Notes: generated by a model not told the origin, from the letters alone. A DNA stretch of 64,000 nucleotides from CAVSUZ01 sp963791885 (GCA_963791885.1 CAWBUL010000005.1:124001-188000), one strand, 5' to 3'. Shown: positions 30,050 to 39,122, counted from the first letter of the stretch. Translations and numbers: made by a program.

Positions 30050-30325
30050 CTACGAGCGGTCCGCTGGATAATACGGCAGCGGGTGCCTTGGCATGGGCGG
30101 GCATGCTTTGAACTGGAACGGCGTGCCGCAATTCTCGGTATCGTTGAGCAGGGCCGAGTTGCCAGTTCCACTGTACGCGTATTTAGGGGCTACCACGGGC
30201 GTCTGGCTGTAATAGCCATAACCAGGAGCATACTCCGGGTAGCTATAGCCGTATCCATATCCGACCGGGTAGGAATAGGCGCATCCCGCGAGGACAAACG
30301 GGAGCAGAAGCATAAGGTATCGCAT
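30050..30325 (-). CDS. Small Tyr/Gly-rich lipoprotein
   Basis: A 91-residue protein with a type II signal (RYLMLLLPFVLAGC; Cys at residue 15), then a low-complexity run of Tyr, Gly, Pro and Ser (YPVGYGYGYSYPEYAPGYGY), then a short tail with two Cys (ENCGTPFQFKACPP). Probably an outer-membrane or periplasmic lipoprotein. Such Tyr/Gly-rich small lipoproteins are common in this lineage, with unknown role. The frame appears intact. Confidence 0.75.
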   Translation of the reverse strand: MRYLMLLLPFVLAGCAYSYPVGYGYGYSYPEYAPGYGYYSQTPVVAPKYAYSGTGNSALLNDTENCGTPFQFKACPPMPRHPLPYYPADRS

Positions 30326-30884
30326 GCGTTCCTCCGCGAGGGTGCTTGCGGTGCTGAAACGCAGTTCGATCTGCTACTGTGGCCAGTTCGCACAGATTTG
30401 TATCCACCCGTGATCGCCCGGCTCGGGTGCGCAACAGCCATTCCCGCCGGTGAGTAACGTTGTGTCTGTCACTCATGGGCGCTCCGTACGGCAATGCGGT
30501 TGGTGCGGGCTGTGCTGGCCGACCAGTGGTAGGGGCGGGAGGATCAGGGAGTCTTGCATCCGTCTCAGTTTTGTGTTTTCGAGTCTAAAGATCGTCAGAT
30601 CAGACGGATTGATGTGGTGTGCGGGACCGGTTGCGACAGGGCGCCAGGTGTTTTGGTGAGTAGGTTGTCTCCGTGGCGTCTCAGTTTTCGGATGGTGGGA
30701 TTCTGGCGCATGGGATGAGATGGCTGTAGGTCCCTGTGCGGGACGGCGTCCCTCCAGGGCTTGCTGGCCACGACGAACTGGGCGGCGAGATCGGTGGTAG
30801 CGGACAAGGGGCGGATTATAGCGTTAGTGTCTCTGACTGGGCATTAGTCACCTTGGGGGGCGGTGCAGTTGTCCGCGCCGCCGG
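30326..30884. other. Intergenic stretch without recognisable genes
   Basis: About 560 bases with no convincing gene. A 70-codon open frame on the minus strand (30595-30807) is Arg/Pro/Thr-rich and not recognisably protein. The stretch ends at the truncated start of the thioredoxin-reductase-like fragment and probably contains a deletion junction. Confidence 0.45.
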
Positions 30885-31335
30885 CCGGCGGGGTTGGCGA
30901 CTGCCGCATACGCGGCGTCCGCGGGATTGTCGGTCATCGTGCTCGATAGCCGCGCCTTCGAGGGCCAGGCGGGCGCTTCCTCGCGCATCGAGAACTATCT
31001 CGGCTTTCCCACCGGCATCTCGGGCATGGCGCTGATGGCGCGCGCTTACAATCAGGCGCAGAAATTCGGCGTCGAAATGGTGCTCCCCGACCAGGTCAAT
31101 CGTCTGGCCGATCGCGCCGATGGGCGTGGTCCCCAGTATGAGCTGGGCGTCGGCGATGACGAGACAGTGCACGCCCGTACCGTGGTGATTGCGAGCGGCG
31201 CCGACTACCGGCGCCTCGATCAAGCGTGTTGCCGCTGCCGTTGGAGAGGGAGCGCAGGTCGTCGCCGCCATCCATGCCTATCTCGCACAGGTCGGAGCGG
31301 CCGTTGCGCCGCCTGCGGCTGCGGGGAGCGCTTGA
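30885..31335 (+). pseudogene. Thioredoxin-reductase-like flavoprotein, internally deleted remnant
   Basis: The N-terminal fragment reads PAGLATAAYAASAGLS, EGQAGASSRIENYLGFPTG and TVVIASGADYRRLD, that is, the first FAD-binding half of a thioredoxin-reductase-like oxidoreductase, lacking its first residues. Directly after that, in another frame, the sequence becomes KRVAAAVGEGAQVVAAIHAY, the family's extreme C-terminus, ending at TGA 31333-31335. The CxxC/NAD-binding middle, roughly 160 residues, is missing at about 31215. This is a clear deletion remnant. The intact family often carries an N-terminal cyclic-nucleotide-binding domain, which is not seen here. Confidence 0.8.
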
Positions 31336-31383
31336 GCTTTGTAGTGTATAGACCGGGAAGCGTCGCCGCCAGCCGCGCCCGAT

Positions 31384-32175
31384 TTAAACGGCGAGCATTT
31401 CGTAGTTCGGACCTACGGTCTGCAGCGGGCGGCTCCTCGCCGGCTGCTCGTCCCAGGTCCGGCCGTCGAGAATACGACCTGCTTTCTTTTTGTTAGTTCC
31501 ACCCCATTGTTTGAAGTGGAACGCAACACCATCGGTCTGGCATTAGTCGCGGATGGAGCGCACCCAATCGGGGTCCATAGGTCGTGCGGCGGGCCCGCTT
31601 TCTCCGCCCGCAATCGCCCAATCGATGTCGGCTAGATCCAGTCTTCCCAGCGGCCCTAGCAGTGGCTCAAGACTGAGGAATTTCACTTTCGCGCCGGTGC
31701 GTCGTAGCTCATCAATCCGGCCGATGTAGTCCCGGTTTTCTACGCTGACCCCCATCCACACATTTTCGGGCCAATAGAGCTGTGAGGATAACGCCGCAAC
31801 ACGCTCGGCACGCTTGGTCAGAATCTGAAATGTGTGTTGCTTCGCTCCTGCCATCGTTGCGAAAACAGCCTGAATAAACTCTAGCGGTACGGCATTGTGG
31901 AATAGGTCCGACATCGAGTTTACGAATATCGTACGGCCGACAGCCCATCGTTTAGGAAGGTCGAGCGCATCGAGATCGAGCTTGATCTTGCCGTTCCATT
32001 TTGCCCGACCGCCGGACACGCGGGTGATGCCGGCATATTTTGGCTGGCCCATCAGTTCTAGGCGCCGCGCCATCCTCATGGCATAACAGTTGGTGCAACC
32101 TGGCGAGATTACCGTGCAGCCCGCAACGGGGTTCCATGTTGCCTCGGTCCATTCGATGGAGGAGTTGTTTGCCAT
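31384..32175 (-). pseudogene. DUF5131 (phage Gp37/Gp68 family) protein with an in-frame stop
   Basis: The frame from ATG 32175 has the family hallmarks: SSIEWTEATWNPVAGC, the three-Cys motif in GCTVISPGCTNCYAMRMA, NSMSDLFHNAVP, WMGVSVEN, FLSLEPLLGPLG, and AGGESGPAARPMDPDWV. A TAA at 31543-31545 interrupts just after SIRD, but the same frame goes on with CQTDGVAFHFKQWGG, GRILDGRTWDEQPA and ends at TAA 31384-31386. In the family a Gln follows this Asp, so a single CAA-to-TAA change explains the stop. Full length is 264 codons. The start is 4 bases past the TcmP stop, so both belong to one operon. Confidence 0.85.
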
Positions 32176-32179
32176 TGGC

Positions 32180-33047
32180 TTACTGCCTCGGTGGAAAGGT
32201 GGCCATAACCTGGTTAGCAAAGGTGCCGGCGCGACGCGGTTTTTGGGACTGCTTGGCGAACGCCTTGCTCGGCGGATCAGCTGTAATTCTTCCTGCATCT
32301 TCAAGATTCAGCAGCGCGGTCCGGTAGTTCTTGTCAACGTAAGGGCGATCGATGCTGTGTCGGGTGTAGATATCGCGTCTCGTCAGCGTCTGGCCGGCAA
32401 AGTCGGCCAGCAGCATCTCTTCGAGTTTGTCCAACGGCGTATTGAGCGAGAAGAGCAATGGCGTGTCCGCTTCTGCCGGTGAATAGGAAAACGAAGGTAC
32501 GCCTTGTTCAGTCGTCGAGCTCTCAGAGGCCATGATTTCCTTCATGATCTCATAGCCCCTGAAATGCTTCGAAACGAAGACTAACGCCATTCACTATGCC
32601 AAGCGAGAGACCTTTGTAGCCGAACGGGTCTACAAAGGTGAATGCTGGGACTAGCCTTGTCTTGTTGAAGAACTCATCGGCATCCAAATCAACCTCGCCA
32701 CAGCTCACATGCGGTTTATATTTCAGCTTCTCGATGCCAGGAAGCTTATCGATTTCTGTTTGAAGCGTATTGGTCAGATTGCTGTCTGCGTCGTTGAAAT
32801 GGGTAACAAGCATCTGCGACATTTTTGGGTGCGCGATCGCCTTCTCAAGGACGAGTAACGGTGTTGATGCCGCGCCATCTTCATACCGGCCAGGTCCGGC
32901 ATAGAGATCGATGTAAGCGATCTTGCCGTGCCTGGCGTTTGCCGTCTCCATGATGACGTTCGCCCATGCATAGAAGTATTTTTCGACAATTCGAGCTTTC
33001 ACCTCCGACTGGTCGGTGCGCTCAGCAAAGAACTTCTTATTCGTCAT
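32180..33047 (-). pseudogene. Three-Cys-motif partner protein TcmP, internally deleted
   Basis: The N-terminal fragment (33047 to about 32590) has KKFFAERTDQSEVKARIVEKYF, IAYIDLYAGPGRYEDG, ALVFV-type downstream context and FTFVDPFGYKGLSLGIVN. Immediately afterward, in another frame, the C-terminal fragment starts LVFVSKHFRGYEIMKEIM and ends GTFANQVMATFPPRQ at 32180. The segment between these, probably about 100 residues, is absent, and the join is out of frame. TcmP proteins have a methyltransferase-like N-terminal fold and occur next to DUF5131 genes, as here. Both members of the pair are therefore broken. Confidence 0.85.
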
Positions 33048-33299
33048 TCGAAGCATGAGCCTTTCGGGCACGTATCATGGGGGAGTCGGCCAAACCATAG
33101 TGGAGAACATATAGAGAACTCATGCGCTCCGCAATTGTGATCTCCAGGTCATCGCGGTCCGCAACTCCGCCCCGATTCAAGCGGATAGATGTTTGATTGT
33201 CGTTAAGAGCAGGCCTTACCTTCGCCCATGCACAGGACAGCTATCGGGGATGACGACGGTCACGTGACGCGTGCTGGAGCACGAACCGCCGGTCAGCGT

Positions 33300-34130
33300 T
33301 CATGCCCGCCGGCGCGCGACGATCTGCGTCGGGTTGACGAAGCGCAGCGTGATCAGCAGCCAGATCATCGTCGAGATCATGTAAACGACGGCCATCGCGT
33401 CGATCGATTGCTGCGGGCGCACACCGGCAGCAAACACCGCGTAGTAGAGCGCGACGACCAGTGTCTGACTGCTCGGACCCGCGGTGAGGAAGGTCAGCTC
33501 GAACATCGCGATGGTGCGCACCAGCACCAGCAGCAGCGCGGCGAGAATGCCCGGTGTCAGCAGCGGCACCAGGACCTGGGTGAACATGCGGCCCATGCCG
33601 GCGCCGAACACGCGCGCGGCGGATTCGACGCGCGGATCGATCTGCTCGATGAAGGGGATCATGATCAGGATGACGAAGGGGACGCTGGGTACGAGGTTGG
33701 CGAGGATCACGCCCCAAATCGTGCCGGCAAGGTGCGCCTGATACAGCACGGTGGCGAGCGGAATGCCGTAGGTGATGGGCGGCACGAGCAGCGGGAGCAG
33801 GAAGAGGATGAGCGCAGCGCGTTTGCCCGGGAAGTTGCGGCGCGCCATGGCGTAGGCGGCGGGCACGCCGATCAGGCCGGAGAGGATAACAACGGCGGCG
33901 ACCACCTCGATGGTAACAATGAGAATTTGCGGTAGCTGGAACTCATTCCAGACCATGCCGTACCAGCGGGTCGTCCAGCCGGCGGGCACCCAGGTGGCGA
34001 ACCAATGCGTGCCGATGGAATCGACGACCACGGTGGCGATCAGGCCCGCCAGGTTCAGCACGAAGAAGCCCACGACGACCCAGACGGTGAAGGCCCAAAG
34101 GCGGGCGCCGGCGGTCTTATCCGCGCGCAT
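33300..34130 (-). CDS. ABC transporter permease (PotC/spermidine-putrescine-like), orphan
   Basis: A 276-residue permease with about six hydrophobic segments and an EAA-type loop (ESAARVFGAGMGRMFTQVLVPLLTPG). Features fit the PotC/CysW-like class that imports polyamines, thiamine or iron. The ATG overlaps the COQ9-family gene by 14 bases, so it is at the end of the rsmE-gshA-def-COQ9 run. No second permease, ATPase or binding protein lies nearby; downstream is the decayed DUF5131/TcmP patch, which may have replaced them. Confidence 0.85.
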   Translation of the reverse strand: MRADKTAGARLWAFTVWVVVGFFVLNLAGLIATVVVDSIGTHWFATWVPAGWTTRWYGMVWNEFQLPQILIVTIEVVAAVVILSGLIGVPAAYAMARRNFPGKRAALILFLLPLLVPPITYGIPLATVLYQAHLAGTIWGVILANLVPSVPFVILIMIPFIEQIDPRVESAARVFGAGMGRMFTQVLVPLLTPGILAALLLVLVRTIAMFELTFLTAGPSSQTLVVALYYAVFAAGVRPQQSIDAMAVVYMISTMIWLLITLRFVNPTQIVARRRA

Positions 34131-34755
34131 TGCCGTGATTGAACGGGCGGAATGGGAAGCGGGGGCCGGATTGTACGCGACGGCGGAGCGTGGTGATGCG
34201 GCCGACGTCCTTCAGGCGGCGGTCGAGGAAGGCGAGCGTCGCCTCGTCGTTCTCGGACGCGTCCCGCAGCCAATAGAGCACGGTGGTGGTGTAAACGCCG
34301 GTCAGGATCAGACGCTTGGTGTACCAGGAGAAGTCGGCGGCCTGATCGCCGGCCGCATGCCAGATCGAGTCCACGGTGCGCGCGGTGCAGGCGGCGGCGA
34401 TGGGTGCGTTGGCGGGCATGGCGAGTACGGCAAGCGCACGGCGGACCGCTTCCTTGTTGCCGCGGTTCTGCTCCAGGCGGATGGCGATCGCGCGGCGGAC
34501 GCGCACGGGGGTGCGCAGTGCGGTCATGTCCTCGCGCGCGGCTTGTTCCTCCATCCGGCGATCGGAGAGGTCGCAGAAGGCTTCGATCATGTCGCGCGCG
34601 CCGCCGGGAAAAAGCAGCGGCGCGTCCTCGGGCTCGGCACCGGAGGCGGCGAGGCCCATGCGCACCGCGCGATAGGTCCAGCCGTCGAAGGGCACGTTGG
34701 GCAGCATCGCATCGAGCGCGGCGTCGCGTTCGGGGCTGCGTTCTGGGGTTCTCAT
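34117..34755 (-). CDS. COQ9 family protein (ubiquinone biosynthesis)
   Basis: A 212-residue lipid-binding protein of the TetR-like COQ9 fold: MLPNVPFDGWTYRAVRMG at the N-terminus, FCDLSDRRMEEQAA, and the conserved C-terminal block AADFSWYTKRLILTGVYTTTVLYWLRD. COQ9 helps present ubiquinone intermediates to COQ7-type hydroxylases. The ATG overlaps the def stop region (34752), so it is coupled to def. ubiA, another ubiquinone gene, is within 3 kb. Confidence 0.88.
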   Translation of the reverse strand: MRTPERSPERDAALDAMLPNVPFDGWTYRAVRMGLAASGAEPEDAPLLFPGGARDMIEAFCDLSDRRMEEQAAREDMTALRTPVRVRRAIAIRLEQNRGNKEAVRRALAVLAMPANAPIAAACTARTVDSIWHAAGDQAADFSWYTKRLILTGVYTTTVLYWLRDASENDEATLAFLDRRLKDVGRITTLRRRVQSGPRFPFRPFNHGNARG

Positions 34756-35291
34756 CGCGTTGGCGGGGGTGCGAGGCGGGCCAGTTCCTCGTTGAAGCCG
34801 AAGAGGCGGAAGTCGGTCATGCGCATCGGGTAGAGGATGCCGTTGAGGTGGTCGAATTCGTGCTGGACGACGCCGGCGTGGAAGCCGGAGACGGTGCGTT
34901 CGACCGGATTGCCGTCCAGATCAACTCCTCGGTAGCGGATGCGCGGTGCGCGGGGAACGGCGGCGCGCAGGCCGGGGATGGAAAGGCAGCCTTCCCAGCG
35001 GAGCATGCGCTCTTCGGTCAGCAGTTCGACCTCGGGGTTGATGAGCACGGTATTGCCGATGGGTTCGTCTTCGGGATCATCGGAGCGGCGTTCCTGTGTG
35101 ACGCGGAAGACGAAGAGGCGGAGGGGGACGTGGACCTGCGGGGCGGCGAGGCCGGCGCCGGGCGCGTCTTCCATCGTTTCCATCATGTCGGCGACGAGGC
35201 GGCGGATTTCGGGCGCGCCAGGGTCGGGGACGGGGTCGCAGCGCTGGAGCAGGACGGGGTGGCCCATGCGGGCGATTTTGAGGATAGCCAA
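34752..35291 (-). CDS. def: Peptide deformylase
   Basis: Removes the formyl group from nascent proteins. A 179-residue metalloenzyme with all three motifs: GAGLAAPQV (motif 1), EGCLSIPG with the metal Cys (motif 2), and QHEFDHLNG with the metal His pair and catalytic Glu (motif 3). It starts 3 bases past the gshA stop and is not next to fmt as in many genomes, so it could be a second deformylase; the motifs are fully intact. Confidence 0.92.
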   Translation of the reverse strand: MAILKIARMGHPVLLQRCDPVPDPGAPEIRRLVADMMETMEDAPGAGLAAPQVHVPLRLFVFRVTQERRSDDPEDEPIGNTVLINPEVELLTEERMLRWEGCLSIPGLRAAVPRAPRIRYRGVDLDGNPVERTVSGFHAGVVQHEFDHLNGILYPMRMTDFRLFGFNEELARLAPPPTR

Positions 35292-35294
35292 AGG

Positions 35295-36686
35295 TTAGAC
35301 CTCCGCCTCAGTCAGGATGCGGCGGACATCGCCGTTCCAGGGGCCGTTGTAGCGGGCGAGCCAGTGCTCAGCCTGGGTGGGGGCACCGTCCACGACGGCT
35401 TCGAGCGGGGCGACGAAGACGCCTTCGTCGCGGCCGGCAGGATCGAGGCGGCGGCGGGCGCGCAGGCCCTGGCGGGCGAGAGCGACGGCTTCGCGGGCAA
35501 GCGTGCGGACCGTCTGGCCGCGCCCCGGGGTATTCAGGCGGGCGTTCAGGCCCTGGCGGGGCACGGCTTCGCGGAGTGCGATGGCGTCGTGCCAGGTCAT
35601 GTTGCGGAGCAGGGCCTCGACCGCGGTGAGGGTGGGTTCGTCGTAGAGCAGGCCCACCCAGAAGGCGGACTGGGCGATCATCATCTCCGGCGTGCCGGCG
35701 TCGGAGCCGCGCATTTCGAGGAAGCGCTTGACGCGGACATCGGTGAAGACGGTGGTCACGTGATCGGCGAAGTCGCCCATCGTGGCAGTCTCGGTGGCAA
35801 GGGTGTGGAGGCGGCCCTGCATGAAGGCGCTGAAGGAGCTGCCCGATACGTCGATGTAGCGGCCGTTGCGGTAGATGAAATACATCGGCACGTGGTCGAT
35901 GAGCCATTCGGCGTAGCGCTCGAAGCCGAAGCCGTCGTCCAGCATGATGGCGGGGATGCCGGAGCGCTGATTGTCCGTGTCGCGCCAGACGTCCGCGCGG
36001 TATGACAGGAAGCCGTTGGGCTTTCCTTCAGTGAACGGGGAGTTGGCGAAGAGCGCGGTGGCAATCGGTTGCAGCAGCAACGACACGCGCAGCTTGCGTA
36101 CCATGTCGCGTTCGGAGGCGTAATCGAGGTTCACCTGCACGGTGCAGGTGCGTGTCATCATGTCGAGGCCGCGGCTGCCCACTTTCGGCATATAGCCTCG
36201 CATGATGGCATAGCGGCCTTTCGGCATCCACGGCATCTCTTCGCGTCGACAGAAGGGATGAAAGCCGAGCGGCGCGAAGCCCATGCCGAGCGATTGGGTG
36301 ACGGCGCGCACGTCGGCGAAGTGCGTCTGCAGCTCCGTCCAGGTGTCGTGCAGGGTGGGCAACGCCGCCCCGGACAGTTCCAACTGGCCGGCGGGTTCGA
36401 GCGAGATGGACGCTTCGCCCTGTTTCAGGCCGATGATGTTGCCGTTGTCGGTGATCGGCTCACCGCCTTGCCCCGCCATGCCCTCGAGGAGCAAGCGGAT
36501 GGACGCGCGATCGTTCGCCTGGGGTTCGTACGGCGGCGGGTTCAGGTCCGCGCGGCGGAACCCGAATTTCTCATGTTCGGTACCGATACGAAAATCGGCG
36601 GCCGGCTTACATCCGGCCTCGAAATAGGCTGCCAGCTGCCGAACCGATTCGACCGGCGTGCCGTCAGCCTCTCCAGGGTTGGACAT
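35295..36686 (-). CDS. gshA: Glutamate-cysteine ligase (plant/alphaproteobacterial type)
   Basis: First step of glutathione synthesis. 463 residues of the class-3 (plant-like) family: RIGTEHEKFGFR near residue 36, IGLKQGEASISLEPAGQLELSG, HPFCRREEMPWMPKGRYAIM, and DDGFGFERYAEWLIDHVPMYF. Length is normal. It follows rsmE by 33 bases and precedes def by 3; rsmE-gshA is a common pairing in alphaproteobacteria. Confidence 0.94.
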   Translation of the reverse strand: MSNPGEADGTPVESVRQLAAYFEAGCKPAADFRIGTEHEKFGFRRADLNPPPYEPQANDRASIRLLLEGMAGQGGEPITDNGNIIGLKQGEASISLEPAGQLELSGAALPTLHDTWTELQTHFADVRAVTQSLGMGFAPLGFHPFCRREEMPWMPKGRYAIMRGYMPKVGSRGLDMMTRTCTVQVNLDYASERDMVRKLRVSLLLQPIATALFANSPFTEGKPNGFLSYRADVWRDTDNQRSGIPAIMLDDGFGFERYAEWLIDHVPMYFIYRNGRYIDVSGSSFSAFMQGRLHTLATETATMGDFADHVTTVFTDVRVKRFLEMRGSDAGTPEMMIAQSAFWVGLLYDEPTLTAVEALLRNMTWHDAIALREAVPRQGLNARLNTPGRGQTVRTLAREAVALARQGLRARRRLDPAGRDEGVFVAPLEAVVDGAPTQAEHWLARYNGPWNGDVRRILTEAEV

Positions 36687-36719
36687 GACCTCTCGACCTT
36701 CGGGGAGTGGAGCGCAGTA

Positions 36720-37442
36720 TCAGCCTGGGTGGCCTGCCTGCAACAGCACGAGGCCGGCGAGAGCGGCGGTCTCGGCGCGGAGGATCAGGGGGCCGAGACT
36801 GATCGGTGTTACGAATGGCTGGGTGCTGAGCATCGCAATCTCCTGATCGGTCCAGCCGCCTTCTGGGCCTGTGAGCAGGGCGGCGGGGAAGTGTGGAGAT
36901 GGGGTGGGTGCAGCCCGACGTTCCAGGGCGGCGAAGAAGCGGCGGTTCGGGTCCCAGTCGCGGAGCAGCGCTCCAAGCCCCACCGGTTCGTGGATTTGGG
37001 GGACGGTGAGGCGTTCGCTTTGCTCGGCGGCTTCGATGGCGATGGTACGGAGGCGTTCGAGATTCACACGCGCGGCCTGGGTGCGTTGGCTGATGACGGG
37101 GTGGATGGCGCGCACGCCCAGTTCGGTGGCTTTCTGCACGACGAGGTCGGTGGCGTCCCGTTTCAGCAACGCGAAGGCCAGGATGAGGTCGGGTCCGTCG
37201 TCGGCCTGCGGGCGAAGAAGCGAGTCGACATGCAGCACGGCTCTGTCGCGCGCGGCCTGCGCGATGCGCGCCGCCCATTCGCCGTCGGCGCCGTTGAACA
37301 GCCGCACGGGATCGCCGGCGGCACGGCGCATCACCGTCGTCACATAGCGGGCTTGGGCGGACGATAGGTTCACGTCCGTGCCGGCGGCCAGCCGATCGGG
37401 CACGAAGAGCCGGAGAGACGTGTCCAGGTTGACCCGCGTCAT
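36720..37442 (-). CDS. rsmE: 16S rRNA (uracil-1498-N3)-methyltransferase
   Basis: A 240-residue SPOUT methyltransferase. N-terminal PUA-like domain (RLFVPDRLAAGTDVNLSSAQARYVTTVMR), then the knotted domain: FALLKRDATDLVVQKATELGV, the Glu-Gln pair AAEQSERLTVPQI, LTGPEGGW and SLGPLILRAETAA, which form the SAM pocket. First gene of the minus-strand run, divergent from ubiA, with 21 bases between the start codons. Confidence 0.93.
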   Translation of the reverse strand: MTRVNLDTSLRLFVPDRLAAGTDVNLSSAQARYVTTVMRRAAGDPVRLFNGADGEWAARIAQAARDRAVLHVDSLLRPQADDGPDLILAFALLKRDATDLVVQKATELGVRAIHPVISQRTQAARVNLERLRTIAIEAAEQSERLTVPQIHEPVGLGALLRDWDPNRRFFAALERRAAPTPSPHFPAALLTGPEGGWTDQEIAMLSTQPFVTPISLGPLILRAETAALAGLVLLQAGHPG

Positions 37443-37463
37443 GCGCCGCGCAGATTAGCCGCA

Positions 37464-38363
37464 ATGACGGCACACACCGATATCGTCTCCACGGGGTGGG
37501 TGAGCCGAACGCCGCAAGGCTGGCGGCCCTACCTGCTGCTCATGCGGCTGGACCGGCCGATCGGCGCATGGCTGCTGTTCCTGCCAGGATTGTGGGGCAT
37601 TCTGCTCGGCGGCCAGGCGGCGCTGCCGACGGTGCGGCTGGTGGTGCTGTTCGGCATAGGCAGCGTGGTGATGCGAGCCGCCGGTTGCGTCGTGAACGAT
37701 CTGTGGGATCACGACATCGATCGGAAGGTGGCGCGGACGGCCGGACGGCCTTTGGCGTCGGGCGCGTTGCGGCCGTGGCAGGCGCTGGTGCTGTTGGCCG
37801 TACTGTTGCTGGTGGGACTGCTCATCCTGCTCCAGCTGAATTTGCTCGCGCAGGCGCTGGGCGCGGCGTCCCTGGTGCTGGTTGGGCTGTATCCGCTGGC
37901 CAAGCGCGTCACGTGGTGGCCGCAACTGATGATGGGTTTCACGTTCGGGTTCGGCGCACCGCTCGGCTACGCCGCCGCGGCGGGACGGATTTCGTGGGCC
38001 GGGGTCGCGGTGTACACCGCGGCGATTTTCTGGGACCTCGGGTTCGATACGATCTACGCGCATCAGGATCGCGAGGACGACGCGCTGGTGGGGGTGAAGT
38101 CCACGGCGCGACTGTTCGGGGAGCAGACGCGGCCGTTCCTGGCAGCGTGCTACGCGGCGGCTGTGGTGTGTCTTGTGGCGGCGGGCACGTTGGGTGGCTT
38201 GGGATGGTGGTTCTATCCCGCGCTGCTGCCGCCCTGCGCCGCTTTGGCGTGGCAGGTTTGGCGGTTGGACATTCACGATCCGCCGCTGTGCCTGCGGCTG
38301 TTCCGGGCGAATCGCGAGGTGGGGCTGCTGGTCGGGCTGGCGCTGCTGATCGGCCGGTTTTGA
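37464..38363 (+). CDS. ubiA: 4-hydroxybenzoate polyprenyltransferase
   Basis: Attaches the polyprenyl chain to 4-hydroxybenzoate in ubiquinone synthesis. A 299-residue membrane protein with about eight hydrophobic segments. The two Asp-rich motifs are present: NDLWDHDIDRKVARTAGRPL and DTIYAHQDREDDALVGVKST. The stop overlaps the next gene's TTG start (TTGA). Confidence 0.94.
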   Translation: MTAHTDIVSTGWVSRTPQGWRPYLLLMRLDRPIGAWLLFLPGLWGILLGGQAALPTVRLVVLFGIGSVVMRAAGCVVNDLWDHDIDRKVARTAGRPLASGALRPWQALVLLAVLLLVGLLILLQLNLLAQALGAASLVLVGLYPLAKRVTWWPQLMMGFTFGFGAPLGYAAAAGRISWAGVAVYTAAIFWDLGFDTIYAHQDREDDALVGVKSTARLFGEQTRPFLAACYAAAVVCLVAAGTLGGLGWWFYPALLPPCAALAWQVWRLDIHDPPLCLRLFRANREVGLLVGLALLIGRF

Positions 38364-39007
38364 CGAATCCCGAGTTGTTCGTGCGCGCGAACACGCGCCC
38401 GACACGGGTGGCGCTGGTTCCGGAGATCGCGCTGCATTTGGCCGACGAGATCACCCCGATTTGGCATGCCTCGGAGGAGTGGCTGGCCCAACGCAACATC
38501 GAGCCGCCCTTCTGGGCGTTTGCGTGGCCGGGCAGTCAGGCACTGGCGCGACACATCCTGGATCATCCGGAGACGGTGCGCGGGCTTCGCGTGTTGGATT
38601 TCGCGGCAGGATGCGGGTTGGCAGCGATCGCCGCGGCACAGGCTGGCGGCCGGGTGGTGGAGGCGGCGGACATCGATCCTCTGGCGGGCGCGGCGATCCG
38701 CCTGAACGCGGCAATGAACAATGTTCATGTAACGGCCACGGTCGGCGATGTCGTCGGAAGCGCGTGCCGATGGGATGTCGTGCTGTGCGGCGATGTTTTC
38801 TACGAACGTCCTATGGCCGTGCACATACGACCGTGGTTGCAGGATCTTGCAACGCAGGCTGCGGTCTGGGTCGCTGATCCTGGCGGGGCCTATCTGCCCC
38901 GCGAGGGGATGGAGGCTTTCGCGCGCTACTGCGTGCCGACCACGCTGGAGCTGGAGGATGCGACGGAACGGCTCGTTTCCCTGTACCGCGTCAGGGGCGG
39001 CCACTGA
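38360..39007 (+). CDS. Class I SAM-dependent methyltransferase (protein-lysine type)
   Basis: A 215-residue methyltransferase with a glycine-rich motif I (VLDFAAGCGLAAIAAAQAG), acidic ADIDPLA, and the post-motif DVVLCGDVFYE. The N-terminal PPFWAFAWPGSQALARHILD block is typical of the ETF-beta lysine methyltransferase-like (METTL20/Nnt1) family. Start TTG 38360 overlaps the ubiA stop; no ATG is available near the N-terminus. The substrate is inferred from family only. Confidence 0.85.
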   Translation: MTNPELFVRANTRPTRVALVPEIALHLADEITPIWHASEEWLAQRNIEPPFWAFAWPGSQALARHILDHPETVRGLRVLDFAAGCGLAAIAAAQAGGRVVEAADIDPLAGAAIRLNAAMNNVHVTATVGDVVGSACRWDVVLCGDVFYERPMAVHIRPWLQDLATQAAVWVADPGGAYLPREGMEAFARYCVPTTLELEDATERLVSLYRVRGGH

Positions 39008-39122
39008 CGAATTCGGAAAGTTCCGCTTCCCCACTGTATTTTTCGTGCATTACCCGATTGACGGATTTCCCGGATCGATCAATACTCACGCGCATGTGAT
39101 GACGAAACCAAAGAGGGTTTCC

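Noticed and set aside
30595..30807. A 70-codon minus-strand frame in the intergenic stretch
   Set aside because: No start context, biased composition and no family resemblance.
34404..36005. Long plus-strand open frames opposite def, COQ9 and gshA
   Set aside because: Shadow frames of GC-rich antisense genes; no domain content, and the minus-strand genes have complete motifs.
37496..39007. A 503-codon plus-strand frame spanning ubiA and the methyltransferase
   Set aside because: Its first two thirds are the wrong frame of ubiA; only the last 215 codons from TTG 38360 are a real gene.
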